Of a stretch of DNA of 64,000 nucleotides, positions 1-7,288 are shown piece by piece. The notes under the pieces are model-generated. The model had not been told where the DNA came from. It was given only the letters and a program-made list of their open reading frames with translations, and made no database searches. Source of the DNA: Burkholderia sp. Nafp2/4-1b (GTDB lineage: Bacteria > Pseudomonadota > Gammaproteobacteria > Burkholderiales > Burkholderiaceae); the NCBI RefSeq assembly GCF_003635165.1, contig NZ_ML058601.1:1-64000 (forward strand), written 5' to 3'. Numbering within the stretch: position 1 is the stretch's first letter; the number at the start of each line of letters is the position of its first letter. The position numbers and the translations under genes were made by a program.

Positions 1-505
1 CGTTCTTGGTGACCGGCAGCAAGTCGCCCTCGAGCAGCTGGATCTGCAGCGGCACCGCGAGGCCCGCCTGCGGTGAGCGCAGCCGGCGCCGCACCAGCAC
101 CTCGCCGTCGCTGAAGAACGCGCGCGCGGCCAGCGTCTGCAGACCGTACAGGTCGTGCACGCCGTCCGCGTCCAGCTCGCTCGTGCTGTCGTCCCACAGT
201 TGCTTCTGTTCACGACGCACCGTCGCGTCCGGATGCTGCGGGTGCGGCTGGACCCCGGTGCCGATCGTGTTCGACACCAATCTCGCGATCGCCGTCTTGG
301 CCCATGCGTCGTTGCGGATCGCATCGCGCGCGCGGTGGCGCATCAGCGGCAGGTTCTGCACCACCGACGCGTTGGGCCCCGCGCTCGATGCGTGCCACGA
401 CTTCGCGCGCGCGCCGCGTGTGCCCGCCGATTCGTACGCGGCGGCTTTCAGGCGCGTGGGCACCACAAAGCCGCGCTGCGCGAGCACTGGATACGTGCGA
501 CTCAT
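1..505 (-). CDS. Phage portal protein, lambda gpB family (C-terminal part outside window)
   Basis: The frame is open from an ATG at 503-505 to the left edge, giving 168 residues of N-terminal sequence. It reads like a lambda-type portal: a basic start, then WAKTAIARLVSNTIGTG, QLWDDSTSE and FFSDGEVLVRRRLR, which are typical of the portal N-terminal third. The portal forms the dodecameric ring through which DNA enters the capsid. Its ATG overlaps the TGA of the gpW-like gene (502-504), so the two are translationally coupled. The rest of the gene lies outside the window. Confidence 0.82.
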   Translation of the reverse strand, partial: MSRTYPVLAQRGFVVPTRLKAAAYESAGTRGARAKSWHASSAGPNASVVQNLPLMRHRARDAIRNDAWAKTAIARLVSNTIGTGVQPHPQHPDATVRREQKQLWDDSTSELDADGVHDLYGLQTLAARAFFSDGEVLVRRRLRSPQAGLAVPLQIQLLEGDLLPVTKN

Positions 506-708
506 CGCATCCCCTTGCCGGCATGGCGCAGGCGGATCAGCCGCGAGCGGCCGGTCGCGCCGTCCAGTGCCCGAATGATCTCGGTTTGCGCGTCGCGCAG
601 CTCCGCGATCGAGCGGTAACGCACCTTGCGATCCGCGTACTGCACCTCGAGCTCGCCTTTGGCGATCGCGGACTGGATCCGCTCGAGGTCCTGCTTGGTA
701 TAGGCCAC
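502..708 (-). CDS. Phage head-tail joining protein, gpW family
   Basis: A 68-residue protein starting MAYTKQDLERIQSAIAKGELEV, with the YTKxDLxxIxxAIAxGELxVxY pattern of lambda gpW, which completes the head after packaging and provides the tail attachment point. Length and place between large terminase and portal match lambda (A-W-B). It starts just downstream of the terminase gene and its stop overlaps the portal start by 4 bp. Confidence 0.88.
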   Translation of the reverse strand: MAYTKQDLERIQSAIAKGELEVQYADRKVRYRSIAELRDAQTEIIRALDGATGRSRLIRLRHAGKGMR

Positions 709-718
709 GATGGCTCTC

Positions 719-2836
719 CTATCGTCGCGTCAGGTAGGTGGAACGTCCAACACGCCGGCCCTGAATGCGCGAAGCCCCGCTCGGGGGCGGGGCTTCGGTC
801 GGTTGTGCAATAGCCGATGACTTCTCGTCGGGCGGATCCGGTGCGTCCGGTGGCTCCAGCGGCGCCAGTGGTTCAGGCGGCGCCATCGGCAGCGCCTCGA
901 GCACCGGCACCATGTCGAACAGCGACACCTGCGACAGGCGCTGCTGCTCGAGCTGCCAGTGCCGCTCGGTCATCAGGTGCGTCTTGACGCTGCGCGCCGC
1001 GTGCAGCGCATACACTTCGCAGTCGAGCGCCTCGTTGCGCGCACTCGCCTTCTTCTTCCAGACCCGCTTCGTGCTCACACGCCCCGGCACCTTCACCTCG
1101 GCGGTCAGCTGCACCAGGTAATCGGAGCGCACCTCGCGATACCAGTGCAGTCGCCCCGGCCCATCGCCTTCCAGCTTCAGCCGGTTCTCCAGGATCAGGT
1201 CCTTGGCCTTGCTGACACCGACCATGTATGGCCTGAGGCCGTACTTCGCCGCCTTGCTGTTGTTGCGCGTCGAGTCGATCGACGGTTTCGGGACACTGAA
1301 GATCTCCGCGCCCGCGTCGGTACTGCCCTTGATCGCCATGATCGGCAGCCCTCGCTGCTGCGCGGCGCGCACATAGCGGTACACCGCATCCGAGGTCGAG
1401 CCGTCCGACGAGTCGATCGACGCCGCCCTCACCCGCAGCAATCCGCCGCTTTCGTGGCGGTAGGCGTGCGTGAGCAGCATCGTCAAGGCGCCCCACACGC
1501 CGTGCGCGAGCGGATCGGCGCCCTGGTCGAGCACGTTGCCGTGCAGCTCGTCCCAAGCGATGAGCCAGCTCTCCTCGCCCCGGCCCCACGCGCGCAACAC
1601 GATCGCGATCCGGTTGTGCTGGATGTCCACCCCCAGGGTGAGCAGCAGCCCACCGGCCGGTATCGTGAACGCGGTGTACGGCAGCGCCCGCTCGGCCAGC
1701 ACATCGAGTTCGGGCAGGTCCGTCTTGTATTTGTACGGCCGGCCCATCGAGTTATTCACGAACGCGCGCATCTTGGTGTCGTCGCCCGCGCGCAGCGCGC
1801 GCTCGGCGGTCAGCCACTTCTTGACGAGCTCGCTCATGCGCGAGCCCGGAAACGGCGACACCAGCTCGTTCAGCCTGAAACCGGCCACGCCGTGAAACGC
1901 GGCGGTGGCCATCCACCGGCCGCCGCGCACCGCACGCATGCGCATCGCGTCGTCCCAGAGGCTCCCGCAATGGGGGCAGGTATAACGCGCGGTCTCGGGT
2001 TGCGCCCGGCCGAACACCTCGTGCGGCACCTCGGCGTCTTCCGTCCACGTCACGTTCTCCCACGCGAGCTCGTGTTCTTCGCCACAATCCGGGCACGGCA
2101 CCAGGTAAATCCGCTGGTCCGATGCCTGGAATGCTTGCTGGATCCGCGAGAACTCGTCGACCGTGGGCGTGCCGCCAAAAATCACCTTGCGGCGGCTGTC
2201 CGAATAGCTCTTGTTGCGCTCCTCGAGCAGCGTGATCGAATCGCCCTGGTCGCGCACGTTGGTGTTCGCGTCGTCCGGTTCCTCGACTGCGACAACCGGC
2301 GCCGGCGTCGACTTCACGTCGTCCGGCGCGTTCGACGTGATGAATTTCAGAAAGCCGCGCTGGAAGGTCTTGTGGTCCCACAGGTTGCGTTTGTCGCGAC
2401 CGGCGTGCACCGGCACCTTGGCAGCCAGGCGCGGCGTGACCTCCACCATCGGCTCGAACTTCTCCAGGTTGAACTTCTTGGCCGACTTCTCTTTGGCGAA
2501 CATCACGATCATCGGGCACGGATCCACGTCGATGCGCCGGCCGATGTAGTTCAGCAGCACCCCGTCGGTCCACGCGACCTGCGCGGACTTCATGCACACG
2601 ACCTTCTGCACCCGCGGGTCGTCCAGCGCCGCGTGCATGCCCACCACCCACGGCGTGATGTTCGGGTTATAGCGCCCCGGGCTCGCCGAGGCCTTCGCAC
2701 TCATCCTGCGGTAACGCCTGGCCCACTCCGTCGTGCCGATCCGCTCGGGCGGGCGCAGTTGTTGTGCAATCCGGCGAATGACCGCCTGCACCGTCTGCGT
2801 CGTATCGAGATAGCTGCTCAAGACATCCATAAACAT
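719..2836 (-). CDS. Phage terminase large subunit, GpA family
   Basis: A 705-residue GpA-type terminase: the ATPase that pumps DNA into the prohead and the nuclease that cuts at cos. An N-terminal TEWARRYRRMS segment lines up with the same part of lambda gpA. It is followed by an atypical Walker A-like region (MKSAQVAWTDG), an acidic Walker B-like VAVEEPDD, a Cys4 zinc site (CPDC and CPHC, about residues 250-290) and the nuclease-start motif GVDIQHNR near residue 400. The C-terminal 50 residues are Pro-rich. The annotated start lies inside the small-subunit frame, a 170-bp overlap. The homologous N-terminal segment argues against a much later start. Confidence 0.93.
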   Translation of the reverse strand: MFMDVLSSYLDTTQTVQAVIRRIAQQLRPPERIGTTEWARRYRRMSAKASASPGRYNPNITPWVVGMHAALDDPRVQKVVCMKSAQVAWTDGVLLNYIGRRIDVDPCPMIVMFAKEKSAKKFNLEKFEPMVEVTPRLAAKVPVHAGRDKRNLWDHKTFQRGFLKFITSNAPDDVKSTPAPVVAVEEPDDANTNVRDQGDSITLLEERNKSYSDSRRKVIFGGTPTVDEFSRIQQAFQASDQRIYLVPCPDCGEEHELAWENVTWTEDAEVPHEVFGRAQPETARYTCPHCGSLWDDAMRMRAVRGGRWMATAAFHGVAGFRLNELVSPFPGSRMSELVKKWLTAERALRAGDDTKMRAFVNNSMGRPYKYKTDLPELDVLAERALPYTAFTIPAGGLLLTLGVDIQHNRIAIVLRAWGRGEESWLIAWDELHGNVLDQGADPLAHGVWGALTMLLTHAYRHESGGLLRVRAASIDSSDGSTSDAVYRYVRAAQQRGLPIMAIKGSTDAGAEIFSVPKPSIDSTRNNSKAAKYGLRPYMVGVSKAKDLILENRLKLEGDGPGRLHWYREVRSDYLVQLTAEVKVPGRVSTKRVWKKKASARNEALDCEVYALHAARSVKTHLMTERHWQLEQQRLSQVSLFDMVPVLEALPMAPPEPLAPLEPPDAPDPPDEKSSAIAQPTEAPPPSGASRIQGRRVGRSTYLTRR

Positions 2837-3236
2837 GCTCGTTCAACCACTGAACGTCGACCTCGACGCCGTACAGCGTGCGCAACTCCTGCACCAGTTT
2901 ATCGGGCAGGGCCAGCAGTTCCGCCTGAAATGCGCCGACCATCTGGCCGTACGCCTGTTCGAGTTGCGCCGCGTTCACGAGCTGACCGTTTTTCTCAGCC
3001 AGCGTCAGCAGCTTGATCTCGCGATCGACCACTTCCGTCTTGGCGCGCTCGGCGGTCAGGTCCAGTCCATCCGCACTGGTGTGGCTCGCCGCTACCTCGC
3101 GCAAGTGCCGGATGTAGGCCACCCGCACGTCGTCCATCGATGCGGATCGGTAATCGAGCGCGAGGCGCGCGACCAGGCGCGAGACGGTCGACTGATCAAG
3201 GTCCAGGTGCGCGGCGATCTGCTGTTGTGTTGGCAT
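2667..3236 (-). CDS. Phage terminase small subunit, Nu1-like
   Basis: A 189-residue protein opening with a helix-turn-helix (IAAHLDLDQSTVSRLVARL) like the winged helix of lambda Nu1, then a long charged helical segment and a stretch on tail-proximal leucines (LLALPDKLVQELRTLYGVE). Small terminase subunits bind cosB and recruit the large subunit. It lies directly upstream of the large subunit. The last 50 or so residues (after YDADGAGG) are low-complexity and overlap the large-subunit start in another frame. They may be dispensable, or may mark a small frameshift. Confidence 0.8.
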   Translation of the reverse strand: MPTQQQIAAHLDLDQSTVSRLVARLALDYRSASMDDVRVAYIRHLREVAASHTSADGLDLTAERAKTEVVDREIKLLTLAEKNGQLVNAAQLEQAYGQMVGAFQAELLALPDKLVQELRTLYGVEVDVQWLNEHVYGCLEQLSRYDADGAGGHSPDCTTTAPARADRHDGVGQALPQDECEGLGEPGAL

Positions 3237-3452
3237 TTATGTTTATGCCCCCCCTGGGTGTTTGATCAGTAGAGAGAAAGCGCGGGTGGGCGGCACCGCT
3301 ATGGGAAGCGGCTACAGGGTCCCTGGCGTTCCGTCCCCACTTCACCGTACCCGCCAGCCCCCCCTGAGTCCAAGCGAAGCCGCCGATGCCCTCCACTTCC
3401 TGGAGGCCATCTTTGTCAACGTGACCCATATCCGAACGCGTTCGTCCGATCG
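3237..3452. other. Non-coding leader before terminase; probable cos region
   Basis: No convincing gene lies between the small membrane protein and the small terminase subunit. In lambda-like phages with GpA terminases, cos sits exactly here. A 10-bp sequence, GCCCCCCCTG, occurs at 3247-3256 and again at 3357-3366, exactly 110 bp apart. GGGCGGCACCGC at 3288-3299 resembles the lambda cohesive end GGGCGGCGACCT. The placement follows family knowledge; the exact cut site is inference. Confidence 0.4.
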
Positions 3453-3557
3453 TCACCACCAGCGGACCGCATGAATCACGATCGACACGGCCGCGGCAAT
3501 CGCCAGCGTCCAAACAATCCGGCGCACGCCTGCGGCGCGCTCAAGTGCATCAATCAT
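3453..3557 (-). CDS. 34-residue single-span membrane protein
   Basis: A very short gene with an ideal ribosome site (AGGAGG about 9 bases before the ATG at 3555-3557). The product has a short charged N-terminus (MIDALERAAGVRR) and one hydrophobic helix ending in VIHAVRWW. It lies between the macrodomain gene and the terminase leader. The function is unknown. It is short for a holin, and lysis genes normally come after the tail genes, so I do not call it one. Confidence 0.6.
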   Translation of the reverse strand: MIDALERAAGVRRIVWTLAIAAAVSIVIHAVRWW

Positions 3558-3587
3558 CTTGACGACCTCCTGGCTTACGGTAAAAGG

Positions 3588-4115
3588 TCATCTCGTCGTG
3601 GCCGACACCGACTTTGCGAACTCGCGGTAGGCCCGCGCCATCTGCGCTGCAGCCTGTACCGGGTGCATGCGGCCGACGCCCGTGCACATGCCGGGTGACA
3701 GCACATGCTCGAACTGGCGCGCACACGCTTCGGTCAGCGCCGCACGAAACGCGAGATACGCGTGGTCCGACGCCGGCACCGGTTGCGGATAGCGCATCGT
3801 CGGCGCGAGGATCAGCCAGGGGATGAACGTGTCGTCGGTCGCGACCGTGGTCGCCGAACCAACCGGAATCGCGCAGCCGTCGTGATTCGCAGCCGCCTCG
3901 ATCGCGCGTCGTTCGATCGCCACGCCAAAGCGATTGCGGTAAAGCAAGTCGATTCCGCCGTCCATCCAGCCGAAGCTGTTCGCGGGACTGACGATCGCGT
4001 CGCCGGACAGGTTCAGAATGTCGTCATACACGACCGTGACATCGGTCTCGTTCGCGAACGCGTCCACGAACGCGGGATACAGCGCAGCGTCGACCGCGCA
4101 GAGCGTCACTGTCAT
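3588..4115 (-). CDS. Macrodomain protein
   Basis: A 175-residue single-domain protein. Its first half carries the ADP-ribose-binding signature of macrodomains: an acidic residue before LSGDAIVSPANSFGWMDGGID, corresponding to the conserved Asn-Ala-Asn and Gly-rich loop. A downstream GMCTGVGRMHP supplies the second phosphate-binding loop. Macrodomains bind or hydrolyse ADP-ribose and related nucleotides. Related proteins are found in phages, usually without a known role. An upstream GAGGT supports the ATG at 4115. Its place beside packaging genes suggests a host-interaction gene rather than a structural one; that is inference. Confidence 0.8.
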   Translation of the reverse strand: MTVTLCAVDAALYPAFVDAFANETDVTVVYDDILNLSGDAIVSPANSFGWMDGGIDLLYRNRFGVAIERRAIEAAANHDGCAIPVGSATTVATDDTFIPWLILAPTMRYPQPVPASDHAYLAFRAALTEACARQFEHVLSPGMCTGVGRMHPVQAAAQMARAYREFAKSVSATTR

Positions 4116-4176
4116 AGATCATTACCTCGCATGTCTGGACGTCCGTACACACAAAAGGATCGGCGAGTTGCCGGAA

Positions 4177-4509
4177 TCAGGCGCCAAGCAATCTGCGGCA
4201 CGCATCGACGAATGGCTCTTTGCGCGCCGCTGCGGCCTTGCCGGTGAATCCCATCACGAGAAACGCGAAGCCCTCGGGCGTCATCAGGTAGTACTTCAAC
4301 GGCCTTCCGTTCGCTGCCTCGCAGATTGCGAAATGCTTCGCGAAGTTGCGCTGGAAGAACTGACGGGAACATTTGAGGTGCCGTATCGACCGCAATACAT
4401 CCGCATGCCGTCGGCTGAAGTGCTGCGCCACGGCTCGCGAGTCGATCTTGACTTGATCACCGTCGACCACCGTGAAGTCCGTCAGGTCCGATATCGAATT
4501 CATCGTCAT
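4177..4509 (-). CDS. Rha-family phage regulatory protein (short)
   Basis: About 110 residues with the full Rha (pRha) signature: DSRAVAQHFSRRHADVLRSI, then FFQRNF, RPLKYYLMTPEGFAFLVMGFTGKAA. Rha proteins are phage regulators whose expression interferes with infection in the absence of IHF in the founding phage. I chose the ATG at 4507-4509 (GGAG 7-8 bases upstream) over earlier GTG/TTG codons. It ends at the domain boundary, with no C-terminal effector domain, unlike the longer Rha protein at 11935-12732. Confidence 0.86.
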   Translation of the reverse strand: MTMNSISDLTDFTVVDGDQVKIDSRAVAQHFSRRHADVLRSIRHLKCSRQFFQRNFAKHFAICEAANGRPLKYYLMTPEGFAFLVMGFTGKAAAARKEPFVDACRRLLGA

Positions 4510-4599
4510 CCATGCGCTCCGTGAGCTCACCCAATGAGGTGCGCCTCGGCAGTGCCGGGGAGCAGTCGGCTTCTTCGGTCCGTCGACCTATCCGAGGCG

Positions 4600-4630
4600 C
4601 AAAACAAAAAACCCGCTCGAGGCGGGTTTC
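4600..4630 (-). terminator. Rho-independent terminator
   Basis: A perfect stem AAACCCGC/GCGGGTTT (4609-4616 with 4622-4629) and a T-run on the minus strand. It lies between the membrane-protein gene and the Rha gene. Confidence 0.8.
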
Positions 4631-4686
4631 GGTGTGGGAAATGAAAACGCCACGCTACCGAGGGTCGGCAAACGTGGCGCCAGAAA

Positions 4687-4727
4687 TGAAAAAAGCCCGC
4701 GGGACGCTCATCCGTTAAGGACGGGCT
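4687..4727 (-). terminator. Rho-independent terminator after the membrane-protein gene
   Basis: A stem AGCCCG/CGGGCT (4694-4699 with 4722-4727) followed on the minus strand by a run of six T. It overlaps the stop codon region of the membrane-protein gene. Confidence 0.75.
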
Positions 4728-5242
4728 CCGCACGCCGATGAACCAACCCACCACACCACCGACAACACAACAAACATAATCGGGCTGGCGACGGCCCCGA
4801 ACCGCAGCCAGTCCAGCGCGCGCGCAATCCTTGCATTCGAATGACGTGCCCGAACGATTCGGACTTGCAAATTTTCGAGCTCAACCTCTCTCAGAGCAGT
4901 CAACGTATACCTCGGCTGATACAAGTGCATCGGTTCGTTGTAGATCGCCGGCAACTTGCGCCTCATCATGCATCGCACGACCAGGCAAATGCTGAGTAAG
5001 AAAAACCACCCGGCAAAACCGGCCGCGCCCGCCGAAAACCAATCCAGACGACCATCCTGAATGGATCTCGCGGCAAGCGCCAGACTGCCCGCCATGATGA
5101 GCACGAACACCGAAAGCGTCTGGACAGACTCCTTCGCTAATTGAGCCGCCGATTGGTGATGGCCCTTGAGGTTTTCAATCGCGGCGCTTTCAACCCATTC
5201 CAACAGTTCAGTCCGAGCCTCGACGCCACTTGATTCCTTCAC
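4715..5242 (-). CDS. Membrane protein, three predicted spans, unknown function
   Basis: I place the start at the GTG at 5240-5242 because GGAGG lies 5 bases upstream, giving 175 residues; an earlier ATG at 5302 would run through a terminator. The product has two adjacent hydrophobic segments (VFVLIMAGSLALAA and a following AAGFAGWFFLLSICLVV), a basic cytoplasmic-type stretch with predicted helices, and a C-terminal span (IMFVVLSVVWWVG). It is bounded by terminators on both sides, like a phage cargo gene (moron). The architecture resembles a helical linker with membrane anchors, but I recognise no family. Confidence 0.7.
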   Translation of the reverse strand: MKESSGVEARTELLEWVESAAIENLKGHHQSAAQLAKESVQTLSVFVLIMAGSLALAARSIQDGRLDWFSAGAAGFAGWFFLLSICLVVRCMMRRKLPAIYNEPMHLYQPRYTLTALREVELENLQVRIVRARHSNARIARALDWLRFGAVASPIMFVVLSVVWWVGSSACGARP

Positions 5243-5254
5243 GAGACCTCCAAA

Positions 5255-5290
5255 CGCAAAAACCCCGCTCGGCAGAACCGGCGAGGTTTC
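5255..5290 (-). terminator. Rho-independent terminator after brnTA
   Basis: A GC-rich stem (AACCCCGC paired with GCGAGGTT, one mismatch, with an inner CGG/CCG) followed by five T on the minus strand. It closes the toxin-antitoxin unit and insulates it from the membrane-protein gene. Confidence 0.7.
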
Positions 5291-5364
5291 GTTTGGGCGC
5301 ACCTCGCGCCCGACCTCGTCAATATACCAAAGCGCGAATGGCTGTGCAATACCCTCTGCGGAAA

Positions 5365-5649
5365 TTATGCAGTTTGATGCTCACGCAACCAATCGCGTAG
5401 CGCGTCGTTCATGCGCGTCTGCCAGCCGTCGCCGGTCGCCTTGAACGCGTCCACGATATCGACGTCATAACGCACCGTCAGTTGAACCTTGCACGCCTCA
5501 AGTGGCGGTCGACCTCGCTTGCCTCTGCGAGTCATCTTCGCGAAGTCTTCCGCCGGTACCTCATACGTGTCCGGGTCCGCCGCGATGCCGCGATTGATTG
5601 CCGCATCTTCCTCGTCTGTCGGCATGACGACCTTACGCTTGTTCGACAT
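5365..5649 (-). CDS. brnA: BrnA-family antitoxin
   Basis: A 94-residue protein with the C-terminal RHH-type BrnA domain: GRPPLEACKVQLTVRYDVDIVDAFKATGDGWQTRMNDALRDWL. The xGxGWQTRxNxALR motif is diagnostic. BrnA neutralises BrnT and represses the shared promoter as a DNA-binding antitoxin. It starts 17 bases inside the end of brnT, the usual toxin-first order of this family. The N-terminal half is charged and probably unstructured until it binds toxin. Confidence 0.9.
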   Translation of the reverse strand: MSNKRKVVMPTDEEDAAINRGIAADPDTYEVPAEDFAKMTRRGKRGRPPLEACKVQLTVRYDVDIVDAFKATGDGWQTRMNDALRDWLREHQTA

Positions 5650-5902
5650 AGCTCCTGACCTCCCGCTTGTTCGCCTTGCGCATGCTGATGATGTGCATCG
5701 TGTTACCTCGCTGCGTAAACACCACGCAATAGAGGCGATCCTCGATCACGCCGAACCCGACTTCGCGCACCTCGCCGTAATCGTGTCGGGAATCGACGTA
5801 CGACAACACGTCTGACCAATCCAGAAGCTCCGCTGCCTGCAACGAAACGCCGTGCTTGGCCATGTTCGCTTCGTTCTTGCCCAAGTCGAAAGTAATGTAC
5901 AT
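5633..5902 (-). CDS. brnT: BrnT-family ribonuclease toxin
   Basis: An 89-residue protein matching BrnT (RelE-like fold): FDLGKNEANMAKHGVSL at the N-terminus, a central E-rich stretch (YGEVREVGFG) and the C-terminal YCVVFTQRG..IHIISMRKANKREVRSYV-type block with the conserved basic residues. BrnT toxins cleave RNA and stop translation. With brnA it forms a complete stress or addiction module, with its own promoter and a terminator behind it, placed between the Q-position gene and the packaging genes. Confidence 0.9.
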   Translation of the reverse strand: MYITFDLGKNEANMAKHGVSLQAAELLDWSDVLSYVDSRHDYGEVREVGFGVIEDRLYCVVFTQRGNTMHIISMRKANKREVRSYVEQA

Positions 5903-5942
5903 AGAATTATCGTAGCTACAATTATTGGAAACGGCAAGGATT
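5903..5942 (-). promoter_or_regulatory. Probable brnTA promoter and operator
   Basis: On the minus strand TTGCCG, 17 bases, then TACGAT lies just upstream of the brnT ATG. The spacer and -10 overlap a dyad centred on GTAGCTAC (5912-5919) with AT-rich flanks, a plausible BrnA binding site. BrnA autoregulation is known for the family; this particular site is inferred. Confidence 0.5.
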
Positions 5943-6022
5943 TTTTGTAACTACGCCATCAGCCCAGACGTTACTCCACGCACCAATAGCCGGATTCCTG
6001 GCTTTTTCGACACGCCCTCCGC

Positions 6023-6460
6023 TCACGCAGCTTGCGCCCCCATCTCGATCAGCCCCCGCCGTTTCAACATAGGCAACAGCGATCGCTTCGCGCGCTGGTA
6101 CAGCGCATGCGCATCCGCCTGATCGAATCCCCGCGGGCAACTCCAGACCATTGCATCGCACGCCCGGTTCATTGCGCCGACGCGCCGGGCCTTCATGTGT
6201 CGCTGAATCGCCGCGCGCTCCTGCCACTGCAGTCCGTCGACACACATATCGACCTGTTCAGCGCGACGCCGTGCTGCTTTCCGATCAGCTTCCTCTGCCC
6301 GCTCGTCGGCGCTCAGATCGCGGCTGCGCTCCTCAAACCCACGACACGATGGATCAATGCGGCCGTGTCCGAGTCCCGGGGTATAGTCCGCTTGCCACGC
6401 GTACCATTGCTTGAGTAGCTCTTCAATCTGATTGCTTTCGTCTCTGGTCAGTTCGCACAT
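6023..6460 (-). CDS. Phage early protein in antiterminator (Q) position, unknown function
   Basis: About 145 residues, strongly charged and helical, rich in Arg, Glu and Trp (ELLKQWYAWQADY, then DERAEEADRKAARRRAEQ, ending LYQRAKRSLLPMLKRRG). It is the last early gene before the cargo and packaging genes, the place held by late-gene regulators such as Q in lambda. The YQRAKRSLLPMLKRRG tail could bind nucleic acid. I do not recognise a named family. The ATG at 6458-6460 has no clear ribosome site; a GTG at 6469 preceded by GGGGA, or a TTG at 6499, are alternatives. Confidence 0.62.
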   Translation of the reverse strand: MCELTRDESNQIEELLKQWYAWQADYTPGLGHGRIDPSCRGFEERSRDLSADERAEEADRKAARRRAEQVDMCVDGLQWQERAAIQRHMKARRVGAMNRACDAMVWSCPRGFDQADAHALYQRAKRSLLPMLKRRGLIEMGAQAA

Positions 6461-6521
6461 ATTGTTCACGTCGGTCCCCGAAATAAATTTCCCCTTCAAG
6501 CTGAAATCTCAGCTAACCCAC

Positions 6522-6836
6522 TCACGAGCGATCCCTCACATCCCACTCCAGGTCGCCGCTGGCGATGAACGCAGCCAGTGTCTTTGAATTCCAGTTCACC
6601 GGCACTTCAACCGGATACGTTCCGTCCGGGTTCCATGCGTGCGGAGCAGCCTGGTCGCGGTACTGGTCCGGAACGATGACGTCCGCATAAATCCACGCCG
6701 TCGCCGGCTTCGCTGCCGTACCGCGACGGACCGGTCCGCGCAATCGTATCGCCCGGCACTCGAATGTTAGGTAGCTCTCCCGATAGAAGCGCCAGTGACG
6801 CACCGCGGCAAGAGACATCTTTACGACAAGCCGCAC
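6522..6836 (-). CDS. Conserved small phage protein, unknown function
   Basis: A GTG start at 6834-6836 is set by GGAGGA immediately upstream, giving 104 residues. The N-terminus reads VRLVVKMSLAAVRHW, followed by a beta-rich middle (TAWIYADVIVPDQYRDQ) and an acidic end (GDLEWDVRDRS). No family recognised. It overlaps the nuclease-like gene by 16 bp, so the pair is probably coupled. Confidence 0.6.
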   Translation of the reverse strand: MRLVVKMSLAAVRHWRFYRESYLTFECRAIRLRGPVRRGTAAKPATAWIYADVIVPDQYRDQAAPHAWNPDGTYPVEVPVNWNSKTLAAFIASGDLEWDVRDRS

Positions 6837-7288
6837 ATTTCCTCCTCCAGTCCCATCTTGCGGGCACGTACAGGTGCCCATCGTTCATACGCCGCATCAA
6901 ACGTCGCGACCTTCGCCTCCCGCGGCGCCGGCCCGAAGTCGAGCCAGTGATGACAAGGCCCGCAGCCCGGTACCGTGTGCCGATGCGTCGCCTTCAGGCC
7001 CATTCCCTTTCCATGCTTCGACTGGTTCGAATGGCAGTCGACCACCGATTCGTGCGCCCAGTCGACCGAGCAACACACGCCTGGTACACGTAGGTAGCAC
7101 TCCTCACCACGACAGGCGTGCAAATACTTCGAGCCCTCTACCGCTGTCGCCCTCTTGATCCGGCATTTGATCGCTGTCCGACGCTTGAGCGTCGAGCGCG
7201 ATGCAAGACTGCTGAATGGTGAGCTTTTACGGGAAAAGCCTGTCGAGCGCAGCGGCGTCCTGCGCCGCAATCCCGTGGACCGCTTCAA
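6821..7288 (-). CDS. DUF1364/YbcO-like phage nuclease
   Basis: A 155-residue protein whose C-terminal two-thirds match YbcO: a Cys-containing block (HACRGEECYLRVPGVC) then VVDCHSNQSKHGKGMGLKA and a CGPCHHWLDF block that would complete a metal-binding nuclease centre. YbcO-family proteins are HNH-like DNases found in the nin-type regions of lambdoid phages. The N-terminal 45 residues are Arg/Ser-rich and probably bind DNA. Its ATG overlaps the stop of the winged-helix gene by 4 bp. Confidence 0.82.
   Translation of the reverse strand: MKRSTGLRRRTPLRSTGFSRKSSPFSSLASRSTLKRRTAIKCRIKRATAVEGSKYLHACRGEECYLRVPGVCCSVDWAHESVVDCHSNQSKHGKGMGLKATHRHTVPGCGPCHHWLDFGPAPREAKVATFDAAYERWAPVRARKMGLEEEMCGLS

Noticed and set aside
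959..3016. A 685-codon plus-strand frame opposite the terminase genes
   Set aside because: His/Arg-rich shadow composition; the terminase on the minus strand is certain.
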